Below are positions 6,398-11,119 of a stretch of DNA of 11,119 nucleotides, one piece after another (the first letter of the stretch is position 1; every line of letters begins with the position of its first letter). This stretch comes from Angelakisella sp. (GTDB lineage: Bacteria; Bacillota; Clostridia; Oscillospirales; Ruminococcaceae): NCBI GenBank assembly GCA_022795575.1, contig JAAWGY010000051.1, positions 1 to 11,119 on the forward strand, given 5' to 3'. The translations under genes and the position numbers were made by a program. The notes under the pieces were generated by a model, which saw nothing but the letters and a program-made list of their open reading frames with translations, made no database searches and was not told where the DNA came from.

Positions 6398-7324
6398 TTA
6401 CCCCTTGGGGATCGTCCCCCAGTACTCCCGCAGCCGGGCCTGGGAGGCCTCAAATTTGGCCTGCTCCTCCGGGGCAAGGGCCGGCCGGAGCACCCGCTCC
6501 ACCCCGTTCCTCCCCAGCACACAGGGCAGGCTGATAAACAGCCCGTCCTCCTCCACCGGGGCCGAAACCGGCAGCACCCGCTTTTCGTCCCGCAGCACCG
6601 CCTCGATGATCTCCGCCGCCGCCCAGCCGATGCCGAACTCGGTGGAGCCCTTGCCGCAGAGGATGTCCCAGCCCCCCTGCCGCCCGGCGTCCCCTATGGC
6701 CGCCAAGTCCAGCCCCTGCCACCCCGGCTCGCTTTCCATCAGCCGGGAGACGGGCACCCCCCCGGCGCTCACCTGGCTCCAGCAGCACACCTGGCTTTCC
6801 CCGTGCTCCCCGATGACCATCCCCTGGATGGAGCGCTGGGCGGTGCCGGTCCTCCGGGCCAGCACCCGCACCTGCCGGGCGGTATCCAGGGTGGTGCCGC
6901 TGCCGATGACCCGCCCCCGGGGGAGGCTCAGCCGTTCCGCCAGGTACCGGGCCACCAGGTCCACCGGGTTGGTGATCACCAGCAGGATGCCGGAAAAGCC
7001 GCTCCCCCCCAGGCCGGGGAGGATCTGGTCCATCACCTTTACCGATTCGGCCAGCTCCTCCAGCCGGTCCTCCTTGCAGATGGGCCCGCTGGCGCAGACC
7101 ACCGCCAATCCGGCGCCGGCCAGGTCCCGGTAGTCCCCCGCCCACACCCTGGCGCCGCGCCGGGTAAAGGAGGCCATATCCTGGAGGTCATCCGCCTGGG
7201 CCCTGGCCTTTCCCTGGTCGGTATCGATATAGGCCAGCTCCCCGCAGAGCCCCCGGGCCAGCAGAGCCGAGCCCACATGGCTCCCCACGTGCCCCGCTCC
7301 GATGATCACAATCCTGTCGGTCAT
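6398..7324 (-). CDS. Lactate/malate dehydrogenase family protein with atypical substrate loop
   Basis: 308 residues, normal family length (about 310-320). NAD-binding motif GAGHVGSHVG (9-18) with Asp34 ending the second strand, ITNPVDL (117-123), TTLDTARQ (144-151, giving catalytic Asp147 and Arg150) and GEHGESQ (172-178, catalytic His174) are all present. The enzyme should reduce a 2-oxoacid with NADH in the cytoplasm. The mobile loop reads ASGPICKEDRLEEL (78-91) instead of the canonical AGAxQKPGETRLDL: the Gln typical of lactate dehydrogenases is absent, although Arg87 can supply the substrate arginine. A lactate enzyme is possible, but a branched 2-hydroxyacid dehydrogenase of the HicDH type is also reasonable. 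Its own promoter and terminator indicate a single-gene unit; AAGGGG lies 9 nt before the ATG. Confidence 0.85.
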   Translation of the reverse strand: MTDRIVIIGAGHVGSHVGSALLARGLCGELAYIDTDQGKARAQADDLQDMASFTRRGARVWAGDYRDLAGAGLAVVCASGPICKEDRLEELAESVKVMDQILPGLGGSGFSGILLVITNPVDLVARYLAERLSLPRGRVIGSGTTLDTARQVRVLARRTGTAQRSIQGMVIGEHGESQVCCWSQVSAGGVPVSRLMESEPGWQGLDLAAIGDAGRQGGWDILCGKGSTEFGIGWAAAEIIEAVLRDEKRVLPVSAPVEEDGLFISLPCVLGRNGVERVLRPALAPEEQAKFEASQARLREYWGTIPKG

Positions 7325-7359
7325 GGTGAAAAACCCCTTTTCTTTTCGGAATGCCTCCT

Positions 7360-7388
7360 ATTATAGCAAATCCTCCCGCTGTCCGCAA
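7360..7388 (-). promoter_or_regulatory. Sigma-A type promoter of the dehydrogenase gene
   Basis: On the minus strand, TTGCGG (7383-7388) and a perfect TATAAT (7360-7365) are separated by exactly 17 nt, 36 nt from the start codon. Transcription would begin around 7353, near an AGGAGG that is not followed by a start codon and so is not the working ribosome binding site. Confidence 0.65.
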
Positions 7389-7503
7389 CGCCGCTATGGG
7401 ATCGGGTCGGGCCGGTGTCGCCGTCCCTGCCCGGCAAATCGCCAAAAAACGGCGCTGTTGTCTGTGCATATTTTACAAAAACAATATTTTTTCGCCGGAC
7501 CTA

Positions 7504-7532
7504 TTGCAAAACCTGCCAAAAGATGTTATTTT
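7504..7532 (+). promoter_or_regulatory. Candidate promoter of the membrane-protein pair leader
   Basis: TTGCAA (7504-7509), a 17-nt spacer and TATTTT (7527-7532) with a TGn extension (7524-7526). It lies in the only AT-rich part of this intergenic space and points toward the gene at 7814. The transcript would carry a leader of about 275 nt including the hairpin at 7635-7692. The stretch 7389-7503 holds no other clear element. Confidence 0.45.
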
Positions 7533-7634
7533 ATTTACAGACAACTGAAAACAGTAACAGAGTATCGCCCCTGTCTGCCGCCGGAGCCTCCCCCCGTTCC
7601 TCCCGGCCCGGAGAATAGGCCCCGATTTTTGAGT

Positions 7635-7692
7635 AAAGAGTAAAATGCCAAGTGACACGCTCCTGTGTCACCTTGGGTTTTGCTCTTTTTTT
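7635..7692 (+). terminator. Long leader hairpin with T7 run (attenuator or small-RNA terminator)
   Basis: GTGACAC (7652-7658), loop GCTCCT, GTGTCAC (7665-7671), extended by CCAA/TTGG across a single-base bulge, then AAAA/TTTT and AAAGAG/CTCTTT, for about 22 paired positions. T7 (7686-7692) ends it. It sits about 100 nt downstream of the candidate promoter and 121 nt upstream of the gene at 7814. It must therefore end a short noncoding transcript or act as a regulated terminator for the membrane-protein genes. Confidence 0.75.
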
Positions 7693-7720
7693 GTTTTCTG
7701 TTTGTCTGCGGAGCTTTTCG

Positions 7721-7732
7721 GACTGGCCAGTC
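7721..7732. promoter_or_regulatory. 12-bp perfect palindrome, possible operator
   Basis: GACTGGCCAGTC is perfectly symmetrical, flanked by CTTTT on the left and AAAAG on the right. It lies between the leader hairpin and the ribosome binding site of the gene at 7814. It could bind a dimeric regulator or form a small RNA stem; no regulator gene is nearby. Confidence 0.3.
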
Positions 7733-7813
7733 AAAAGAAATCCCGCTTACCACGGGCTCCCTGCCGCTCCTGCGGTTTAGCGCCCGCCAACACTACAAGG
7801 AGGTTTTTCGCGT

Positions 7814-8515
7814 ATGGATTACTTAGCGATTGCCAACAGCTGGCAGGTTTGGCTTTGCGCCTTTGCCTGCGTAGGGATTATCGTGGCTCAGTCGGTCTTT
7901 TTCACCAAGCTATGCTACAAAAACGCCCCCCTGGTGGGGCTTACCAAGGAGCAGTGCGGCAAAAGCTTCCGCTGCGGCATGATCACCGCCATCGGCCCCT
8001 CCCTCTCCTGCTTCATCGGGGCCATCAGCATGATCACCGTGGTGGGCGGGCCCCTGGCCTGGATGCGCCTTTCCATGATCGGCGCCGCCGCCACCGAGCT
8101 CACCGCCGCCGCCACCGGCGCCGCGGCCTACGGCGTAGAGATGGGCGGGGCAGGCTATGACATCACCGTAATGGCCAACACCTGGCTCACCATGGCCCTC
8201 AACGGCTGCGGCTGGCTTTTGGTGGTGCTGCTCCTCACCCCCCGGATGGAAAAGGTCCGCCAACGGGTAGGGGGCGGCGATGACGTCTGGCTGGGCCTCA
8301 TCACCTGCGGCGCCTCCATCGGCCTCTTTGGCTACATGGCCTCCCAGTACTACATCCAGATTGTCAGCGTGCCCCCGGCGGCCTGGTCCTGCATTGCCGG
8401 CACCGCGACCATGCTGGCCTGCGTCAGGCTGGCCCCCAAGGCCCCCTGGCTCAAGGAGTACGGCCTGGGCATCGCCATTGTGGCGGGCATCCTTGTTGGT
8501 GCCCTGGTACGGTAG
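7814..8515 (+). CDS. Integral membrane protein resembling DUF5058
   Basis: 233 residues with about six or seven hydrophobic segments (roughly 10-30, 54-78, 86-106, 122-142, 158-178, 185-205, 213-231). The opening MDYLAIANSWQVWLCAF and the length resemble the uncharacterised DUF5058 family; this is recall, not a search. A motif at 72-109 (S-x3-V-x-G, then LS, then L-x-AA-x-T, then GVE) recurs at 74-111 of the next protein, suggesting paralogous subunits of one membrane complex. Small Gly/Ala-rich helices with a conserved acidic residue (Glu109) fit a transporter, but no substrate can be assigned. AAGGAGG lies 10 nt before the ATG; the second gene follows after 16 nt. Confidence 0.75.
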   Translation: MDYLAIANSWQVWLCAFACVGIIVAQSVFFTKLCYKNAPLVGLTKEQCGKSFRCGMITAIGPSLSCFIGAISMITVVGGPLAWMRLSMIGAAATELTAAATGAAAYGVEMGGAGYDITVMANTWLTMALNGCGWLLVVLLLTPRMEKVRQRVGGGDDVWLGLITCGASIGLFGYMASQYYIQIVSVPPAAWSCIAGTATMLACVRLAPKAPWLKEYGLGIAIVAGILVGALVR

Positions 8516-8531
8516 AAGGGAGGAACAGAGC

Positions 8532-9206
8532 ATGGACGAAAAGAACATCACCCTGGACTACGAAAAATCCTTTACCAAGCCCTCCATCGTCATCGGCTCC
8601 ATTACGGTGGCCCTTGCCATAGTGGCCAGCTTTCTGCCCAGCATCTACCTTTACCTGGCCCACGGCGTCTGGCCGGACACCAGCCACCTTCTCACCGCCT
8701 GGGGCAGCATTGCGGTAGCCTTCGGCGCCTTCTACATTGTGGAGCCGGTCTCCTACTTCCCGGTCTTCGGCCTCAGCGGCACCTACATAGGCATCCTCTC
8801 CGGCAACATCTCCCAAATCCGTCTGCCGGCGGCCTCCACCGCCCAGGACGTCATCGGGGTGGAGCCCACCTCCAAAAAGGGGGAGGTGGTGGGGATCCTG
8901 GCCATCTGCGGCTCGGTCGTCACCAACATCATCTTCCTGACCGTGGCGGTCCTGGCCGGCTCGGCCATCCTCAGCGTTCTTCCCGAGGCTGTCACCTCCG
9001 CCATGTCCAACTACATCCTCCCCTCCCTCTTCGGGGCCTGCTTCGCCTCCATGGCTGTCAAGAAGCTGCAAATCGCCCTCTACGCCCTGCCCATCGCCGT
9101 CGTTCTCCGCCTCATCAAGGCCCCCGGCTGGCTCTGCATTGTGGGCAGCATCTTCGGGACACTCATCATTACCTATCTGCTTTACAAGAAGAAGATTGTC
9201 AAATAA
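8532..9206 (+). CDS. Integral membrane protein, partner of the preceding gene
   Basis: 224 residues with hydrophobic segments at about 18-42, 56-80, 83-94, 117-145, 155-175, 180-195 and 200-217. I started it at the ATG at 8532 because GGGAGG lies 8 nt upstream and 16 nt separate it from the previous stop; longer in-frame readings would run into the preceding gene. Residues 74-111 (SYFPVFG, then LS, then LPAASTA, then GVE) align with 72-109 of the preceding protein, including GVE at the end. The two are therefore probably ancient paralogues working as a heteromer. I do not recognise a named family. A triple-hairpin repeat begins 5 nt after the stop. Confidence 0.75.
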   Translation: MDEKNITLDYEKSFTKPSIVIGSITVALAIVASFLPSIYLYLAHGVWPDTSHLLTAWGSIAVAFGAFYIVEPVSYFPVFGLSGTYIGILSGNISQIRLPAASTAQDVIGVEPTSKKGEVVGILAICGSVVTNIIFLTVAVLAGSAILSVLPEAVTSAMSNYILPSLFGACFASMAVKKLQIALYALPIAVVLRLIKAPGWLCIVGSIFGTLIITYLLYKKKIVK

Positions 9207-9210
9207 AAGG

Positions 9211-9292
9211 GTGTTTCGCCTGCTGTGGCAGGCGACCAGAGACGCTGTCTCTGGACTCTGCAAGCCTTTGAAAAGGCTTGACCGAAACTTTT
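9211..9292 (+). repeat. Triple-hairpin repeat, copy B
   Basis: CGCCTGC-TGTG-GCAGGCG (9217-9234), CCAGAGAC-GCT-GTCTCTGG (9236-9254) and CAAGCCTTT-GA-AAAGGCTTG (9261-9280), then ACCGAAACTTTT (9281-9292). Same order and orientation as 151-228. The third hairpin is identical, while the first two have different stem sequences that remain fully paired. Confidence 0.85.
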
Positions 9293-9312
9293 GCGCCCTT
9301 CGGGGTGGTGGC

Positions 9313-9478
9313 GGCAGCTGTCTGCAAGGTGCGGAAGCATCATCTATCGCAGCCTAAAAAATGATTTTTTTGTTTTCCCTTCGCAGCAGCTTCCACACCG
9401 GCAGCAGCTTCTCCCGACAGGTTAAAAAAACAATTTTTTAGCCTTCCCATTGCAGTGCCTTCCGCACCAACAGCTGCC
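9313..9478. repeat. Foldback repeat with A/T-tract hairpins
   Basis: GGTGCGGAAG at 9328-9337 is inverted as CTTCCGCACC at 9459-9468, with outward extension (GGCAGCTGT at left, ACAGCTGCC at right) and inward extension into AAAAAATGATTTTTTT (9356-9371) and a GGTTAAAAAA/TTTTTTAGCC hairpin (9420-9443). A related CTTCCACACC occurs directly repeated at 9390-9399, and GCAGCAGCTTC is repeated at 9383 and 9401. The A/T hairpins could end transcription from the membrane-protein genes. No coding sequence is evident. Confidence 0.6.
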
Positions 9479-9514
9479 TACCGCACTAACGCCGCAGGCG
9501 CGCAAAGTTTGGGG

Positions 9515-9573
9515 CCGCCCTTTTCAAAGGGCGGTAGGTCCAGGGCGACGCCCTGGTCGCTCCCGTAGGAGCG
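9515..9573 (-). repeat. Triple-hairpin repeat, copy C (inverted)
   Basis: In reversed order relative to copies A and B: CCGCCCTTT-TC-AAAGGGCGG (9515-9534), CCAGGGC-GAC-GCCCTGG (9540-9556), CGCTCC-CGTA-GGAGCG (9558-9573). It is nearly identical to copy D, 175 bp further on, giving a direct repeat. Confidence 0.85.
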
Positions 9574-9578
9574 AAACT

Positions 9579-9685
9579 CCTTCCCCCTCGGAGAGCGGAA
9601 GGGGCACACGGGGGAACTGGTTCCCCCGTGAGGCGCGGCGGGCCCGCAGGGCCCCCGGACCTTCCGCAGAAGGTCCCCGCGCCTC
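9579..9685. repeat. Hairpin cluster between repeat copies C and D
   Basis: CCTTCC/GGAAGG (9579-9584, 9597-9602), then CACGGGGGAA-CTGG-TTCCCCCGTG (9607-9630, 10-bp perfect stem). Next is a cruciform-like structure closed by GAGGCGCGG (9630-9638) and CCGCGCCTC (9677-9685), enclosing GGGCCC-GCA-GGGCCC (9640-9654) and GGACCTTC-CGCA-GAAGGTCC (9657-9676). Noncoding; no T-run. Confidence 0.7.
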
Positions 9686-9689
9686 GGGG

Positions 9690-9748
9690 CCGCCCTTTTC
9701 AAAGGGCGGTAGGTCCAGGGCAACGCCCTGGTCGCTCCCGCAGGAGCG
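9690..9748 (-). repeat. Triple-hairpin repeat, copy D (inverted)
   Basis: CCGCCCTTT-TC-AAAGGGCGG (9690-9709), CCAGGGC-AAC-GCCCTGG (9715-9731), CGCTCC-CGCA-GGAGCG (9733-9748). It differs from copy C only in loop bases of the second and third hairpins. It ends 58 bp before the peptidase start; no convincing promoter is visible in the AT-rich gap that follows. Confidence 0.85.
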
Positions 9749-9806
9749 AAATTCTCCCAACCCAAGAAAAAATCCAAATAAAAAAGATTGAAAGGAATGA
9801 CCTGTT

Positions 9807-10910
9807 ATGTCTGATATGAAGGAGCGTCTCCGCAAGCGTGTTACCGAGCTTACCGATATTATCGGCGTCAGCGGCTACGAGTGGGATGTGGCAAAGTACA
9901 TCTATCATCAGCTGAAGGACCATGTGGACAGCATCGAGCAGATGCCCAACGGTACTATCGTCGCCATCAAAAAGGGCGCCCACCCTGGCCCCCGGGTTAT
10001 GGTGACAGCCCATATGGATGAGGTGGGGTATGAGGTCAAGTCCATCAGCCCCAAGGGCTTCCTCTTCTTTGATGCCATCGGCGGCGCCACCACCGCCTGC
10101 CTCCCCGGCCGCCGGGTGCTGGTCAAGGGGGATAAGGGCGTGGTGAAGGGGGTTGTGGGCGTCCGGGCCGGGCACTTGCTGACCCCGGAGCAGATGGCCA
10201 AGCCCCAGACGGTGGGCCAGAGCTATGTGGATATCTTTGTGGAGAGCCGGGAGGAGGCGGAGGCCCTGGGGATCCGCGCCGGGGCCCAGATCGTCCCCGA
10301 ATCCCCCTGTACCCCGGTGGGGCCGGACGGCGACTATATGGTCACTCGCGCCGCCGACTGCCGCGCCCTCTGCGCCGTCATCATGGAGACGATGCTGGAG
10401 CTGAAGGCGGAGGAGATCCACGGGGAGGTCTGCGCCGTCTTCAACATCCTGGAGGAGACCACCATCAAGGCTATTGCCGCCCCGGTGGCCAGGTATAAGC
10501 CCCTTTACGGCCTCTTCCTGGATACCATCCCCTGCGGCGACGTGCCGGACTGCGACTTTGAGAAGGAGCTGCCGGTGGGCCTCAAGCGGGGGCCGGTGAT
10601 TCTGCGCAGCCAGATGATGAGCGCCAGCTTCCTGCGGGCGGGGAGCCACCCCAAGCTGGTGGCGGCCCTCCAGGAGGCCGCAGCCAAAACCGGCGCCAAG
10701 CACCAGGAGTTTGCCTTTAACGGCGCCGGCTACATCACCGACGCGGTGGGCGGCGTCTACGGCGGCGAGGGGATGGCGGTCGTCACCATGGCCCTGCCCC
10801 GGCGCTTCTCCCACTCCCCGGTGGAGGTCTTCCACATGAACGACATCTGCGACACACAGAAGATTGTGGAGCGGTTCCTGAAAACCGAGGTGGACCTGAC
10901 CATGGTCTGA
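9807..10910 (+). CDS. M42 family metallopeptidase (aminopeptidase)
   Basis: The 367-residue protein matches M42 (TET/PepA-like) two-metal aminopeptidases, cytoplasmic enzymes that trim short peptides and usually form dodecameric particles. Expected residues are present: His69 and Asp71 in TAHMDEVG, bridging Asp184 in AADCR, Glu216-Glu217 in LEET, Asp239 in FLDTIP and His336 in FSHSPVE. The N-terminus LTDIIGVSGYE (15-25) is also typical. The EET is followed by TIKA rather than the usual G-x-RGA, and AADCR replaces DDR/DNR, so it is a divergent member. The start at 9807 has AAAGGA 10 nt upstream. It follows the two membrane-protein genes on the same strand after a 600-bp repeat-filled gap, so co-transcription is uncertain. 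A role in degrading imported peptides is inference. Confidence 0.88.
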   Translation: MSDMKERLRKRVTELTDIIGVSGYEWDVAKYIYHQLKDHVDSIEQMPNGTIVAIKKGAHPGPRVMVTAHMDEVGYEVKSISPKGFLFFDAIGGATTACLPGRRVLVKGDKGVVKGVVGVRAGHLLTPEQMAKPQTVGQSYVDIFVESREEAEALGIRAGAQIVPESPCTPVGPDGDYMVTRAADCRALCAVIMETMLELKAEEIHGEVCAVFNILEETTIKAIAAPVARYKPLYGLFLDTIPCGDVPDCDFEKELPVGLKRGPVILRSQMMSASFLRAGSHPKLVAALQEAAAKTGAKHQEFAFNGAGYITDAVGGVYGGEGMAVVTMALPRRFSHSPVEVFHMNDICDTQKIVERFLKTEVDLTMV

Positions 10911-10929
10911 TTCCCCGGCATCCCCCGGC

Positions 10930-10962
10930 CCCTCCCCCGCCTTTGGGGAGGGCGGGGGAGGG
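10930..10962 (+). terminator. GC-rich hairpin after the peptidase gene
   Basis: A perfect 12-bp stem, CCCTCCCCCGCC (10930-10941) with GGCGGGGGAGGG (10951-10962), 20 nt after the stop. No T-run follows (TACAGACAGG), so it may stabilise the 3' end or act only as a partial terminator. Confidence 0.5.
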
Positions 10963-10996
10963 TACAGACAGGACGCATCACCCGGCGGTCCTTTGT

Positions 10997-11119
10997 CTTA
11001 GAGCCTATTCAAGATCTCCTGGTGCGCCGAATTGGCGGGGATTTTTTTGCCCCGCAAGGCAAAAAACCGCCGGAATACTTGCTGTATTACAAGGTTTTTT
11101 AACGCAGCGGGACGAAAAA
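10997..11119. mobile_element. MITE-like foldback element, second copy with inverted core (cut by window end)
   Basis: The first 23 bp (10997-11019) are identical to 6117-6139. The following core (about 11041-11119) aligns with the core of the 6117 element only after reverse complementing. For example, GCAAGGCAAAAAACC here corresponds to GGTTTTTTGCCTTGC there, and TTTTTTAACGC here to GCGTTAAAAAA there. The central stem is imperfect: AAAAAACC (11070-11077) with GGTTTTTT (11093-11100) around GAATAC/GTATT. The right end lies outside the window. Confidence 0.6.

Noticed and set aside
7463..7490. Possible Rex-type redox operator (TGTGCATATTTTACA region) upstream of the dehydrogenase
   Set aside because: It lacks the symmetrical TTGTTAA/TTAACAA half sites and lies far upstream of the -35 box; resemblance is no better than expected in AT-rich DNA.
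7645..8160. Open frame starting ATG CCA AGT just before the membrane pair, a possible leader peptide
   Set aside because: It has no good ribosome binding site, begins inside the terminator hairpin, and runs out of frame into the 7814 gene; it is a shadow reading.
9511..9751. CRISPR array
   Set aside because: There are only two direct copies of about 60 bp, each internally palindromic, with no regular spacers and no cas genes.
9450..9835. Several overlapping open frames of 60-110 codons in the repeat region
   Set aside because: They arise from stop-poor GC-rich palindromes, occur on both strands, encode Arg/Pro/Gly-rich nonsense and lack ribosome binding sites.

Overview
The window reads as chromosome of a GC-rich Gram-positive anaerobe of the Clostridia, most like the gut Oscillospiraceae/Ruminococcaceae. 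The evidence is a class B sortase, an ECF sigma/zinc-finger anti-sigma cassette, purine-rich AGGAGG ribosome binding sites, GC-rich third codon positions, and intergenic spaces packed with small dispersed palindromic repeats. The genus assignment is inference. No rRNA, tRNA, CRISPR array or transposase gene was found.

Layout. 1-281: hairpin-rich intergenic sequence. 282-1361 (-): membrane-anchored class B sortase. 1362-1597: divergent promoter region. 1598-2644 (+): GNAT acetyltransferase with a long, internally repeated tail. 2645-2966: a foldback repeat followed by a candidate ECF-type promoter. 2967-6121 (+): a tight four-gene operon of ECF sigma factor, zinc-finger anti-sigma factor, small TM2-like membrane protein, and a large membrane protein with a coiled coil and a LiaF-like membrane domain. 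Its last two junctions overlap, so it looks like one envelope-sensing unit. 6117-6397: a foldback repeat carrying a bidirectional terminator, then the terminator of the next gene. 6398-7324 (-): lactate/malate dehydrogenase family enzyme with an unusual substrate loop. 7325-7813: divergent promoters, a long leader hairpin ending in a T-run, and a 12-bp palindrome. 7814-8515 and 8532-9206 (+): two integral membrane proteins, the first resembling DUF5058. 9207-9806: about 600 bp of noncoding palindromic repeats. 9807-10910 (+): M42 family metallopeptidase. 10911-11119: a GC-rich hairpin and a second foldback repeat running off the window.

How the genes may work together. The sigma operon most likely senses envelope stress and may activate its own promoter. 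The two membrane proteins share a spaced sequence motif at almost the same residue numbers, so they look like diverged paralogues forming a two-subunit membrane complex. With the M42 peptidase next on the same strand, a peptide or amino-acid uptake and hydrolysis module is a reasonable but unproven hypothesis.

The most distinctive noncoding signal is a triple-hairpin repeat present in four copies, two in each orientation. Its stems differ between copies with both arms changed together, while hairpin order and most loops are kept. A second family of foldback elements shares a 23-bp end but carries its core in opposite orientations in two copies.
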